A stretch of DNA of 64,000 bases from the NCBI GenBank assembly GCA_963757065.1, contig CAVWQC010000008.1:186001-250000 (forward strand), given 5' to 3'. The notes beneath the pieces were generated by a model that worked only from the letters and a program-made list of their open reading frames with translations, had not been told where the DNA came from and did no database searches. This stretch comes from PNON01 sp963757065 (GTDB taxonomy: Bacteria > Chloroflexota > Anaerolineae > Anaerolineales > Anaerolineaceae). This document shows, piece by piece, positions 26,946 to 35,375 of this stretch; the stretch's first letter is position 1, and every line of letters begins with the position of its first letter. Made by a program: the position numbers and the translations under genes.

Positions 26946-27869
26946 TCACTTGGAGTAGTGTCTTTGAAGATATTCGTTCACTTTGTCTACATCTACTTTA
27001 ATGGTCGTTCCGCCGTACCCCTGTGTAGAGAGGCCGCCTGTAATGTTTCCCCATGCCATGCAGTCCTGGATGGATGATCCACCAAGATATGCTTTGATAA
27101 AACCTGCACTGAAACAATCACCGGCACCAGTTGTATCCAATGCTTTGACAGGTATACCAGGAGATTTCAGCAATACGGAACGGTCATACGCGATGGATCC
27201 ATTGCACCCATCTTTTATTACTACCAGGGGGCAGTATTCTGACAGCTTTTTTGCTGCCATTTCCAAATCATCCAACCCGGTTAGGGTCCTTGATTCTTTT
27301 GCATTCGGAATAAATACGCTTGCGCTGCTGATCGATCGGGTAACACTCTTGGAAGCAATGGAGGCGTCACTGGCGCAATTGCCATCCATCACAATCCGCA
27401 TCTTTTTTACTTTAATAAATGGGATTGCGGCATTATATTGATTTCCCTGAACCAATCCCGGAACAAATAATATATCTGCCTTTACGGTTGGTAAGGCTTT
27501 TACTGCGGCGGGGATATCCGGTTCGCGATCATAATGAGTGAAAAAAGCTCTTTCTTTTTCGAAGGAGGCAGCCACGGTGACTCGCCTGAAAGGACGATCG
27601 TGGAAAACTAAGAATTCTTCACTCAGGCCTTCTTTACGGATTTCTTCAATTATTAACTTGCTCATCGGATCATTGCCAAAATCTGCTGCCCAGGCTACCT
27701 TGACCCCCAGACGATGTAAAACGACAGCATTTGTAAAAGATTCCCCGGGGACGAGGTCAAATCCTTTTGCTATAGTCTCTTCACCTAATGATGGCATATT
27801 AGGTAAACCAGTGAAAATAAAATCCATGGAGGCATTCCCAATTAAAAAGACATCATATTTCATATTCAT
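26946..27869 (-). CDS. PfkB-family carbohydrate kinase
   Basis: The 307-residue ribokinase-fold kinase phosphorylates a sugar or nucleoside. It has the N-terminal GNASMDFIFTGLP, a central substrate-binding lid region, the nucleotide-site segment FIPNAKESRTLTGL and the C-terminal PfkB signature DTTGAGDCFSAGF with catalytic Asp (in GAGD). The substrate is not predictable from the sequence. It starts 9 nt downstream of the GH4 gene's stop, so it is co-transcribed with it. A function in the same sugar route, phosphorylating either the glycoside or the released monosaccharide, is inferred. Confidence 0.92.
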   Translation of the reverse strand: MNMKYDVFLIGNASMDFIFTGLPNMPSLGEETIAKGFDLVPGESFTNAVVLHRLGVKVAWAADFGNDPMSKLIIEEIRKEGLSEEFLVFHDRPFRRVTVAASFEKERAFFTHYDREPDIPAAVKALPTVKADILFVPGLVQGNQYNAAIPFIKVKKMRIVMDGNCASDASIASKSVTRSISSASVFIPNAKESRTLTGLDDLEMAAKKLSEYCPLVVIKDGCNGSIAYDRSVLLKSPGIPVKALDTTGAGDCFSAGFIKAYLGGSSIQDCMAWGNITGGLSTQGYGGTTIKVDVDKVNEYLQRHYSK

Positions 27870-27878
27870 AACCTCGTC

Positions 27879-29237
27879 TCAGGATAACTTTGGGAAATAC
27901 TCACCATGATTTTGAAGATAACCATCTACTATCTTCTTTGAGAGTGCATAGTCACCAACTAACGGATGAATGGTTAATGCTGCAACAGCTTTCTTATAGG
28001 ATCCTTCAAGAGCTGCTTCAATGGTTAGAAGTTCGTATGCTTTAATTTGTTTCATCAACCCTAAACAATGATCAGGCACCTCACCAATGGCAACAGGCAG
28101 GACAGTATTTTTCGATACAACTGCTGGAATTTCAACAATATTGGAAGCATTCATTCCAGTGATCGCACCTCTATTGGGAATATTCAAGATCAACCTGGAT
28201 GTTTTTCCACCAGATAGACTTTCGATCAAATCCAACGCCAACTCAGCGTACCCGATCTCAGATGATTCGATTATTTTTGTCAGGGCAGATTCAGTATGTC
28301 CGGTTTCATTCATCATATAGGAATTGCTACGATTTTTTATATAATCGCTATGGACTTTTCTGAGGTTGGAAAAATCTTCGCTTTCCCGTAGTTCCCGCAG
28401 TTTTGAGAATAACTGAACGTTCATTTTTGCGATACTTTCCCCCCGGGTTATTCCAGCTTTTTGAATATTTATTACCGCCTGCCTGGAATGGTAGTAATAG
28501 AAAAGATAATCATTTGGAATCATTTTAATTGAGGCAATTAATTCAGGGGAAATATCAAGACCTGGGACTCCGTTTTCTGCAAGGATCATCTGTATCAATT
28601 CGGGCTGGTAATCCTTCTCCCCAATATGTATGGATTTAAACCAGCCTAAATGATTTAAGCCAAAATATTCAGCATAGATGTCACTTAATGGAACCTGCAG
28701 CACCTGCGATATCACATTTAAGACGCTGGATGGTCCATCACAAATGCCGATCGCCTTGGGGAATTTGATGTAATTGAATAATGCTTCGGTCATCATCCCT
28801 GAAGGATTTGCAAAGTTGATCAGCCAGGCATCCGGGCAATATTTACGCATCAAGTTGGCATAATTTGCAAGCACCGGGATGGAGCGCAAACCCATGGCGA
28901 ACCCTCCCGGTCCGGTGGTTTCCTGCCCGATCACCCCCAGTTCCAGAGGAACACGTTCATCAATTACCCTGGATTCGATCCCGCCAACCCTAAAAGTGGT
29001 GATCACATAATCGGAGCCGGATAATGCCCGAACAGGGTCGGTGGTGCGGGTGATCGAAAAGCGCAGCCGGCTGGAAGATTCACCTGCGGCAGTGACTGCT
29101 GCGATGAGATCAAGGTGTTCGGCGTCGATATCCATCAAACATAGTTCAGTGATCCCAATTCGATCCTGTCGATTTATGATCTCGTCAATGATCAAAGGGG
29201 TCCGCACCCCGGCTGCTCCGATAATTGTCAGTTTCAT
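27879..29237 (-). CDS. Glycoside hydrolase family 4 (6-phospho-glycosidase type)
   Basis: The 452-residue GH4 enzyme cleaves phosphorylated glycosides by a redox-elimination mechanism that needs NAD+, a divalent metal and reducing conditions. Visible features are the NAD-binding start TIIGAAGVRTP, acidic LMDIDAEHLDLI for the adenosine ribose, NFANPSGMM, the metal-binding Cys in IGICDGPSS and the metal-binding His in GLNHLGW. The nearest known types are 6-phospho-beta-glucosidases. No PTS gene is near, so the phosphorylated substrate may come from the adjacent PfkB kinase. It is the middle gene of a GntR-GH4-PfkB operon. Confidence 0.9.
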   Translation of the reverse strand: MKLTIIGAAGVRTPLIIDEIINRQDRIGITELCLMDIDAEHLDLIAAVTAAGESSSRLRFSITRTTDPVRALSGSDYVITTFRVGGIESRVIDERVPLELGVIGQETTGPGGFAMGLRSIPVLANYANLMRKYCPDAWLINFANPSGMMTEALFNYIKFPKAIGICDGPSSVLNVISQVLQVPLSDIYAEYFGLNHLGWFKSIHIGEKDYQPELIQMILAENGVPGLDISPELIASIKMIPNDYLFYYYHSRQAVINIQKAGITRGESIAKMNVQLFSKLRELRESEDFSNLRKVHSDYIKNRSNSYMMNETGHTESALTKIIESSEIGYAELALDLIESLSGGKTSRLILNIPNRGAITGMNASNIVEIPAVVSKNTVLPVAIGEVPDHCLGLMKQIKAYELLTIEAALEGSYKKAVAALTIHPLVGDYALSKKIVDGYLQNHGEYFPKLS

Positions 29238-29294
29238 TATTTCTCCATCATTGTGGTTTATTTTGTTGAGATTGAAAATAAGTTATCCCGGTCA

Positions 29295-30026
29295 TTAAAA
29301 TACCTGCCCCTCATCATATTGAACACAAAAGCTGTCTCCGGGTGTGAGATTTCGGCTGTACTCAATAATTTCACCTGTGTCCAAGTATGTGATCTGCTCT
29401 TTTAGAAGCAGTGCGTTGGGTTCTTTCAGATCCAAATATTTCACTGCTTCTTCATCCGGGAAGACGGCAGAAACAGTGTTGCGGCTGCCCACGATACGAA
29501 GATGGTACTCATATTTTAATATTGAGTACAGAGAACCGTCCGCCAACCCTTTGTCCAGGATGCCGGGGCATAACAGGTGGGGAAGGTAGACTTTATAAAG
29601 CGACATCGGAGTTCCATTGGCAAAGCGTAACCGGTAGACATATACCAAAGGCGATCCAGGTATCACTTTTAACATCTGGGCCAGCATGGTTGAAGCGGTA
29701 ACGATTTTAGCATCCAGTGTTTTGGATTGAGGATGGAGCCCCAGTCGCGCCATCTGCGCTTCAAACCCGATCAAAGTACCATATTCATTGGATAAAGTTT
29801 TATTGCCAACAAAGATCCCTTTTCCCGGAATGGACCGGATTGCTCCCTCCCGGTAGAGTTCATCCAGCACCTTGCGTATAGTCATCAAGCTGGTATTGTA
29901 TATTAAGCATAACTCCCGCTGGGATGGGATCCTGTCTCCGGGAGAATATTCACCGGATTTAATTGAATCCAGGATGGAATTTGTGATCCGGGTATAGGCA
30001 GGGAGGGGGGAGGAGTCTGGTATCAT
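29295..30026 (-). CDS. GntR/HutC-family transcriptional regulator with UTRA domain
   Basis: The 243-residue regulator has an N-terminal winged helix (SGEYSPGDRIPSQRELCLIYNTSLMTIRKVL in two parts) and a C-terminal UTRA ligand domain with PLVYVYRLRFANGTPMSLYKVYLP and the closing YSRNLTPGDSFCV. It probably binds a sugar phosphate and controls its own operon of GH4 and kinase genes. A perfect 9-bp inverted repeat sits 12 nt upstream of the start. No clear ribosome binding site precedes ATG 30026, so the message may be leaderless or start further downstream. It is the first gene of the operon. Confidence 0.92.
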   Translation of the reverse strand: MIPDSSPLPAYTRITNSILDSIKSGEYSPGDRIPSQRELCLIYNTSLMTIRKVLDELYREGAIRSIPGKGIFVGNKTLSNEYGTLIGFEAQMARLGLHPQSKTLDAKIVTASTMLAQMLKVIPGSPLVYVYRLRFANGTPMSLYKVYLPHLLCPGILDKGLADGSLYSILKYEYHLRIVGSRNTVSAVFPDEEAVKYLDLKEPNALLLKEQITYLDTGEIIEYSRNLTPGDSFCVQYDEGQVF

Positions 30027-30037
30027 GGTTAATGACT

Positions 30038-30057
30038 GATATATACAAGTATATATC
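30038..30057. promoter_or_regulatory. Probable operator of the GntR regulator
   Basis: GATATATAC-AA-GTATATATC is a perfect inverted repeat with 9-bp arms, placed 12 nt upstream of the regulator's start codon. A TATA-rich dyad of this size next to a HutC-type regulator gene fits autoregulation. Confidence 0.65.
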
Positions 30058-30100
30058 CAGTATAGATAATATCTCCATTTTTGTCAATAAATCTCATAAT

Positions 30101-30128
30101 AAAAAAAGACTGATCTTTATGATCAGCC
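30101..30128 (-). terminator. Terminator after the DEAD-box helicase gene
   Basis: On the minus strand a GGCTGATC stem pairs with GATCAGTC around an ATAAA loop, followed by seven T residues. It lies about 43 nt downstream of the helicase stop codon, between it and the GntR promoter region. Confidence 0.85.
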
Positions 30129-30170
30129 CTTTCGATATTCAAAAAATTAATTTGTAAACGGCTTCTGTTA

Positions 30171-31889
30171 TCAGTTAGCCAGCGTAAGAATTACCGGTTT
30201 ACCGCGCAAAGAATATTGCCCGGTGCTCTGGCGAAGTACCTGCCGGATATGCTTTTCAGCCACATCCACAAAGGTATGATCCTTTTGAATGCTGATCTCT
30301 CCAATGGCGCGTCCGGGAATGCCTACTTCACCGGCAATTGCACCCACAATGTCGCCGGGGCGAATGCCATGTGTGCCGCCAAGGTTCATTTTCAACCTTA
30401 CCATGCCGGGTTCCAATTCACCATTCTGAGCATGCGGGGAAAATACGGGGCTGCTTTTTCGGTCACTTTTTTCTTTTTTACCCGACCAAAGGTTTTCCTT
30501 ATGGTATCCGGTTTGCTTCTGGCCAGATTTCCCCTTATTCATCGGTTGGCTGATAATACGATAGTTGATCGCCGGTTCGATGAATTCGTCGATACTCAAG
30601 GAACTCTCTGAGGCACGTGCCAGTTGAATGGCAGCTGCTGCAATATCCATCAGGTCGAAGCTGGTTTCTTCCAGGCGGCCGATCAGGCTGCGCTCATGTG
30701 AGATCTTCCCTTTTCCCAGAAGGTCCGTTAATTTGGTGAGAAATTTTTCATCGCGATGGGCAATGATCTCTTCCCTTGTGGGAACCTTGGCTTCAGCAAT
30801 GGTTTGATGGGTATGGGCTTCAATTTGCCCCAACCGTTGTTTTTCTTTGGGAGTAATAAATGTGATGGCAATCCCTTTTTTGCCAGCCCGACCGGTACGA
30901 CCGATACGGTGAACATAATCATCGGCATCCTGGGGCATGTCAAAATTGATCACATGGGAAAGTTCGTCAATATCCAAACCTCGGGCAGCCACATCTGTAG
31001 CAACGAGGATGGAAATGGAATGGGCACGGAATCGTTTGAGAACAGCTTCGCGGCGATCCTGGCTGAGATCGCCATGAAGTGATTCAGATTGGAAACCACG
31101 GGAAGAGAGTTCATCAGAAATATCCTGAGCACGTGCTTTTGTGCGGGTAAAGATCAATGCAGATTGGATCTCTTCCAGTTCAAGCAGGCGGGTGAGTGCT
31201 GCTAGTTTATTATCCTCACGGACACGGCAATACTTTTGTTCTGTTTCTGCAACAGTCATTTTCGCAGGATTTATGCGGATCTGTTCCGGATTGGAAACAT
31301 ACTTTTCTGCAAGTTTCTTTACTGCATGCGGTAATGTGGCAGAGAAGAGGGCAATTTGCCTTTCTTCCGGAATGGATTTGAGGATGATCTCTACGTCTTC
31401 CGCGAAGCCCATATCCAGCATTTCATCAGCTTCATCGAGTACCACAAATTTTACATGACTGAGATCAAGATAGTTCTTGCGCATCAGGTCCATTAGCCGG
31501 CCCGGGGTGCCAACAACAATGTCGGTGCCGCGCTGCAATTGGCGGATCTGGATCTGGTAGGATTGGCCGCCATAGACGGTGGTGATATGGAAATTGGTGA
31601 ATTGTGCGAACTTGTTGGCGGCTTCCGTCACCTGGATGGCCAATTCACGGGTTGGGGTGAGGATCAACGCTTTGACTTTCCCCTTCTCAAATTGGAGGTT
31701 TTCCAACATGGGTAAGACAAAGGCAGCCGTTTTTCCGGTACCTGTTTGAGCCTGGCCTACTACGTTTCTGCCCTGGAGCAGAAAAGGAATCGCCTGTTGT
31801 TGAATGGGGGTGGGTTCAGAATAATTAAGGGCTTCCACTGCCTGAACTAGTGATTTTGATAAGCCCAAATTTGCAAATTGTGATGCCAT
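30171..31889 (-). CDS. deaD: DEAD-box ATP-dependent RNA helicase (DeaD/CsdA type)
   Basis: The 572-residue protein starts at ATG 31889 (MASQFANLGLSKSLVQ), with CAGGAGAC upstream; an earlier start at 31937 is rejected. It has the Q motif (YSEPTPIQQQAIP), Walker A AQTGTGKT, PTRELAIQ, GTPGRLMD, DEAD as VLDEADEML, SAT in ALFSATLP, then domain 2 with ATDVAARGLDI and HRIGRTGRAGKKG. The C-terminal part includes a DbpA-like RNA-binding fold (GMVRLKMNLGGTHGIRPGDIVGAIAG in two parts). It is likely involved in ribosome assembly or cold response. It is monocistronic with its own terminator. Confidence 0.95.
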   Translation of the reverse strand: MASQFANLGLSKSLVQAVEALNYSEPTPIQQQAIPFLLQGRNVVGQAQTGTGKTAAFVLPMLENLQFEKGKVKALILTPTRELAIQVTEAANKFAQFTNFHITTVYGGQSYQIQIRQLQRGTDIVVGTPGRLMDLMRKNYLDLSHVKFVVLDEADEMLDMGFAEDVEIILKSIPEERQIALFSATLPHAVKKLAEKYVSNPEQIRINPAKMTVAETEQKYCRVREDNKLAALTRLLELEEIQSALIFTRTKARAQDISDELSSRGFQSESLHGDLSQDRREAVLKRFRAHSISILVATDVAARGLDIDELSHVINFDMPQDADDYVHRIGRTGRAGKKGIAITFITPKEKQRLGQIEAHTHQTIAEAKVPTREEIIAHRDEKFLTKLTDLLGKGKISHERSLIGRLEETSFDLMDIAAAAIQLARASESSLSIDEFIEPAINYRIISQPMNKGKSGQKQTGYHKENLWSGKKEKSDRKSSPVFSPHAQNGELEPGMVRLKMNLGGTHGIRPGDIVGAIAGEVGIPGRAIGEISIQKDHTFVDVAEKHIRQVLRQSTGQYSLRGKPVILTLAN

Positions 31890-32063
31890 AAAAAAGAGTC
31901 TCCTGGACAAAAAAAAGCGCCTCACCGAAACCGGCAAGGCTCAACTAACCGAGCACGATAACTAACATTTGTTGCGAACAACCAAATGATTATAACACAG
32001 TATTGGAAAAGTAGTTTCGGACATTGACCAGAAGAGTTTATTGGTGAAGGTACAAGCAAACCT

Positions 32064-32116
32064 GAGACCTGGCGGTCAAACCGTCGCACGCAGTGGGGAC
32101 ACCGGTGTGAACAAAG
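32064..32116 (+). repeat. Dispersed intergenic repeat, copy 3
   Basis: It begins GAGACCTGGCGGTCAAACC and ends ACACCGGTGTGAACAAAG. It matches copy 4, 144 nt downstream, over its whole length with few changes. Confidence 0.7.
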
Positions 32117-32207
32117 ACAAATTATATAGATACCGAGTGCGGTAAGGTACCCCACCATTTCACTTCGGAGTGATATTGTACACCCCGGGGTGAACAAAGC
32201 AACAGCT

Positions 32208-32260
32208 GAGACTTGCGGTCAAACCATCGCGCGCGGTGGGGACACCGGCGCGAACGGAGA
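32208..32260 (+). repeat. Dispersed intergenic repeat, copy 4
   Basis: It begins GAGACTTGCGGTCAAACC and ends ACACCGGCGCGAACGGAG, with the same order and spacing as copy 3. Together the two copies define the family used to spot the others at 0.4, 8.9, 10.1 and 34.4 kb. Confidence 0.7.
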
Positions 32261-32322
32261 GATAATCGCGCACATCACCTAAACTGCTTGCACAATGAAA
32301 CCCGCAGATTAGAACATAGAGC

Positions 32323-33507
32323 TTAAGTTCTCTTACCCTGTTTATCCTTTAACCAATCACAGACAACATCTAGCAATAACGGAATATTCCCAACCTGGCA
32401 GTGGTTTTGAGCATTTTCCTCTTTGGTAAATACCCGGTCGGTTAGAGATGCGGCGTTCGGGAACAATTGAATCTGATTTGCATGCATCTTGAACGGGATA
32501 ATATGGTCATCCCTACCGGTCAGATACAAAACGTTTTGCCGTATCTTTTCGCAATGCAAATTTTCTTCATTCAGATTCAAAGAATACTCAAAAGCTTCCA
32601 GCGGCGATCGTTTAGTGATATGCGCCAGATTGCTGGTCTGCCAATTCTGAATATCGCTTCGCCCTTTATCAACGATGCTTTGAAAACTCCTGGCCGTGTA
32701 ATCACGATAATTCTTGATAAAAAACAGCATCAACGACCGCGCAAAATCCGGTGGGATCCTTGAATATTCTACGGCATGCCCGGAGGCAATCACGTGCTTA
32801 ATCCGCGGCTCAAACGCCGCTGCCCGCAGACAGTACCAACCGCCCATCGATAAGCCAAACAGGGCAGCCTCTTCAATGCCCAGGGTATCCAGAACCGCTT
32901 TTACCGGCTTTTCCCATTGATAATCGAGCGGTATTCCTTGTTTCAGTAGGACATTGCCCTGCCCCGGCCCTTCAAAGCCGATCACTTCAAAACCTTGCCT
33001 GGCAATCGCCTTCATAACGAAATACCATTCTTCAATGAAAGCATCAAAACCCGCATGCAGTAATAACGTACCGATTTTCTCTCCCGCAGGTGCGATTCGA
33101 ATGATGGGCAGGTAGCCTGAACCGTAAGGCGCGCTCAATCTTTCAAATGACTCCCCCGAAACGGCCTGGTAGAACAGGTCGATAAACCGGTCATAATAAA
33201 ATTCTTTTCCCGGGTGGTCGTTGTTGAGTGTGTAAAACTCGGCTGCACGGTAATAAAAGGCGGCATTCAGTAAACGGTTTTCTGCTTGCGCCTGTTCAGC
33301 GAGTTTCAGCATTTCCGCTCTCCAATCGGCGAACGAGGAGATACGCTCGCCGATATGCGCAATATCCTCAAACCTGAAGAAACCCAATGAATACCAGCGA
33401 TTAAGCTGGTAGTTGTAGACCTGGCTCTTATGGAACTGGTGGTAACCAACAGGAAAGGTAAACGGTGTTTCTCGTACTTGCGGGACCGCAGTAACAGGGG
33501 TGCTCAT
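32323..33507 (-). CDS. Alpha/beta hydrolase (FrsA/DUF1100-like)
   Basis: The 394-residue protein has an N-terminal helical part (residues 1-120) and then an alpha/beta hydrolase core. The oxyanion-side strand is TLLLHAGFDAFIEEW, the nucleophile elbow is FGLSMGGW (Ser near 218), the acid is in LTGRDDHIIPF and the His is probably in ENAQNHCQVG. The layout resembles FrsA-like and 2,6-dihydropseudooxynicotine hydrolase-type enzymes. The substrate is unknown. Upstream is a TetR gene with a 42-nt gap, so the regulator probably controls and is co-transcribed with this hydrolase. Confidence 0.88.
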   Translation of the reverse strand: MSTPVTAVPQVRETPFTFPVGYHQFHKSQVYNYQLNRWYSLGFFRFEDIAHIGERISSFADWRAEMLKLAEQAQAENRLLNAAFYYRAAEFYTLNNDHPGKEFYYDRFIDLFYQAVSGESFERLSAPYGSGYLPIIRIAPAGEKIGTLLLHAGFDAFIEEWYFVMKAIARQGFEVIGFEGPGQGNVLLKQGIPLDYQWEKPVKAVLDTLGIEEAALFGLSMGGWYCLRAAAFEPRIKHVIASGHAVEYSRIPPDFARSLMLFFIKNYRDYTARSFQSIVDKGRSDIQNWQTSNLAHITKRSPLEAFEYSLNLNEENLHCEKIRQNVLYLTGRDDHIIPFKMHANQIQLFPNAASLTDRVFTKEENAQNHCQVGNIPLLLDVVCDWLKDKQGKRT

Positions 33508-33549
33508 TTAAAATCTCCTCTAAAGCGAATTGCCATTGCAATGGAAAAC

Positions 33550-34116
33550 CTATTTGTTTTCCAACAGGCCGTAGTAATACATTTTGCGGATTTGCCGTTG
33601 AAACTCATTAAAATCTGTAAATATCGCCTTCCAACTTCCATCTTTAACGATTTCGTTCAGCTTTTCAGTGACCAGCAAAATGAGTTCAGGAGAGAGGTCG
33701 GGCCTGATCTCCCCCTTTGCTTGTGCATCTGTAATGTTTCGTAGATAACGCTTTTGGACTTCCTGGTGGATATCCTCAAACACAAAGACATCCTCAATGA
33801 ATTCCGTTGCCATCTGGGAAAAAAAAGCAGCCCGCCATTGGGTCATCAAGTCAACCTTGTCAGGATACGGAAGATCCAACTGGTTGATTTCATCAAACGT
33901 TGAAAAGCCCTCATCATTCAGTTGATCAACGATGATGCGAGCCAGCTGCATTTTGTCGGAAAAATACTTATAGAAAGTGACCTTGCTAACAGAAGCCTTT
34001 TCGCAAATTTCTTCCACGGTCACTCGTTTGATGCCATGCTTTAGAAACAACCCTTTTGCGGTTTCAACAAGCTGTGCATTTTTTTTTCCAGCGCGTTTGC
34101 TCTTTTGATTATTCAA
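33550..34116 (-). CDS. TetR-family transcriptional regulator
   Basis: The 188-residue protein has an N-terminal helix-turn-helix (LFLKHGIKRVTVEEICEKASVSKVTFYKYF in two parts, residues 23-52), typical of TetR, and a helical ligand domain. It probably represses itself and the alpha/beta hydrolase gene 42 nt downstream. A strong sigma-70-like promoter (TTGACA, 16 nt, TATAAT) lies upstream on the same strand, and the sequence around its -10 box holds imperfect dyads. The inducer is unknown. Confidence 0.92.
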   Translation of the reverse strand: MNNQKSKRAGKKNAQLVETAKGLFLKHGIKRVTVEEICEKASVSKVTFYKYFSDKMQLARIIVDQLNDEGFSTFDEINQLDLPYPDKVDLMTQWRAAFFSQMATEFIEDVFVFEDIHQEVQKRYLRNITDAQAKGEIRPDLSPELILLVTEKLNEIVKDGSWKAIFTDFNEFQRQIRKMYYYGLLENK

Positions 34117-34177
34117 GGGGCAGCCATCCAGTTCGTATTGTTTACGAATAACATAAAAAGTAACGATAAACGTATAT

Positions 34178-34205
34178 ATTATACAATAACGTTAACTATT
34201 GTCAA
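34178..34205 (-). promoter_or_regulatory. Promoter of the TetR-hydrolase unit
   Basis: On the minus strand, TTGACA (34200-34205) and TATAAT (34178-34183), both consensus, are separated by 16 nt, about 60 nt upstream of the TetR start codon. The palindrome GTTAAC lies inside the spacer. Confidence 0.8.
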
Positions 34206-34367
34206 GTGGGTTTTCATATCCCTGGCCTTCAGGAATTTTGAACCGTCAGTTCAATCAATAGGCTCATTGATGTGTGCAAATGCATCCAGCCCAGACGAAC
34301 CTGCATCAATCATGTAGATCTAACCTTGCGATCGGTTTAGTTTAGACCTGTCCGAGGAATAATAGTC

Positions 34368-34449
34368 TCTGTTTACGCCGGTGTTTGCGAAGCATCCCCG
34401 GAGCGCAGCTGAGAGGGACCTCTCCGCGCGTTTTAGACCGATAGGTCTC
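34368..34449 (-). repeat. Dispersed intergenic repeat, copy 5 (longer form)
   Basis: Read on the minus strand it starts GAGACCTATCGGTCTAAAAC, continues with GCGCGGAGAGGTCCCTCTC and ends with the 37-nt block shared with copy 1 (34 of 37 identical). It combines the head of copies 3 and 4 with the tail of copy 1. Confidence 0.65.
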
Positions 34450-34638
34450 CATCCCAGCATTCCAGAATATTCCTGAAGCCAAACGGAAGGGAGGATCGAG
34501 TTCGAATAGGGGGTCTTGCTTTCTCATCAGTGAGGATTGGTAATCTGTGTTAAGTGACGTTCGTATAAAATATGTTCCGCCCTGGATTATGGATCTTCTA
34601 TATTCCGGCATAGCAGAATTATATTTCGGATAGTAATT

Positions 34639-34657
34639 GGTGCATTATCAATGCACC
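34639..34657. repeat. Palindromic intergenic element, copy 2
   Basis: GGTGCATTATCAATGCACC has perfect 8-bp arms and a 3-nt loop. It lies 12 nt downstream of the kdpE stop (34669) and may serve as its transcription end, although no T-run follows. It matches 12357-12375 except for one base. Confidence 0.6.
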
Positions 34658-34668
34658 TAAGATTATTC

Positions 34669-35364
34669 CTAAGCCGTTTCATCCATCATACGGTAACCAA
34701 CACCTAATTCCGTTAAAATATAGATGGGTTGGTTAGGATTGGGTTCAAGTTTGCGGCGAAGATTGCTGATGTTGACTCGTAATAACCTTGATTCATCTTC
34801 ATACGCTGCACCCCAGACTTTTTGAATGATCTGCCGATGAGTGATCACCTTTCCTGAGTTTTGGATCAACAAGAATAAAATATCAAATTCTGTATGGGTA
34901 AGCTCAACAGTATGACCAGCCAGCTTGACTTCACGCCGATTATTATCTACAACTAAATCACCCACCCGGTAAATTGGTTTAGTACCCGTGTTACCCACAC
35001 GACGCATCACAACCTGGATGCGGGCCAATAATTCTCCAACCCCGAATGGCTTGGTTAAATAGTCATCAGCCCCTGCGTTGAGGGCTTCGATCTTATCATC
35101 TTCACGGTTTCGCACAGTCAAAATAATAATTGGAGTTTGACTCCATTCCCTCACTCTGCGAGTCACCTCGACACCGTCAATATCAGGCAGCCCTAAATCC
35201 AGTATCATCAGGTCCGGGTTCGATTCTCGATGCAGGCTAAGGGCACTCTTTCCGTTTTCCGCTTCAGACACTGTGTGTTGATGAGTTTTCAAAGAAGCTC
35301 GCAGAAACCGCCTGATTTCCTGCTCATCATCAACAATTAGAATTCGATAGCTGTTCTCAACCAT
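34669..35364 (-). CDS. kdpE: KdpE response regulator
   Basis: The 231-residue OmpR-type regulator has a receiver domain with the acidic pocket (IVDDEQEIRRFL), phosphorylated Asp in LMILDLGLPDIDG (about residue 56) and conserved Lys in YLTKPFG. A winged-helix output domain follows with HTEFDILFLLIQNSGKVIT and the C-terminal TELGVGYRM. It receives phosphate from KdpD and activates the kdp operon under potassium limitation. It is the last gene of the operon, 11 nt after kdpD. Confidence 0.96.
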   Translation of the reverse strand: MVENSYRILIVDDEQEIRRFLRASLKTHQHTVSEAENGKSALSLHRESNPDLMILDLGLPDIDGVEVTRRVREWSQTPIIILTVRNREDDKIEALNAGADDYLTKPFGVGELLARIQVVMRRVGNTGTKPIYRVGDLVVDNNRREVKLAGHTVELTHTEFDILFLLIQNSGKVITHRQIIQKVWGAAYEDESRLLRVNISNLRRKLEPNPNQPIYILTELGVGYRMMDETA

Positions 35365-35375
35365 TAGTATCCTTT

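Larger units (their letters stand above)
31890..32322. other. 433-nt intergenic region with two dispersed repeats, no gene seen
   Basis: The left end is the helicase leader. The middle and right part are taken by the repeat copies listed separately, joined by a stretch with CACCCCGGGGTGAACAAAG, which resembles the end of a further partial copy. I found no coding frame or RNA gene with support. Confidence 0.5.
34117..34668. other. 552-nt intergenic region: TetR promoter at left, repeat elements at right, no gene
   Basis: The left 90 nt hold the promoter listed separately. From 34360 on the sequence is dispersed-repeat material. An 89-codon minus-strand frame at 34342-34611 is produced by that repeat and is not taken as a gene. 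The stretch 34205-34360 shows nothing recognisable. Confidence 0.55.

Noticed and set aside
34342..34611. 89-codon minus-strand open frame
   Set aside because: It is produced by the long repeat copy; its end (APGMLRKHRRKQ) matches the translation of the repeat at 0.4 kb in another context, so it reflects shared DNA rather than a gene.
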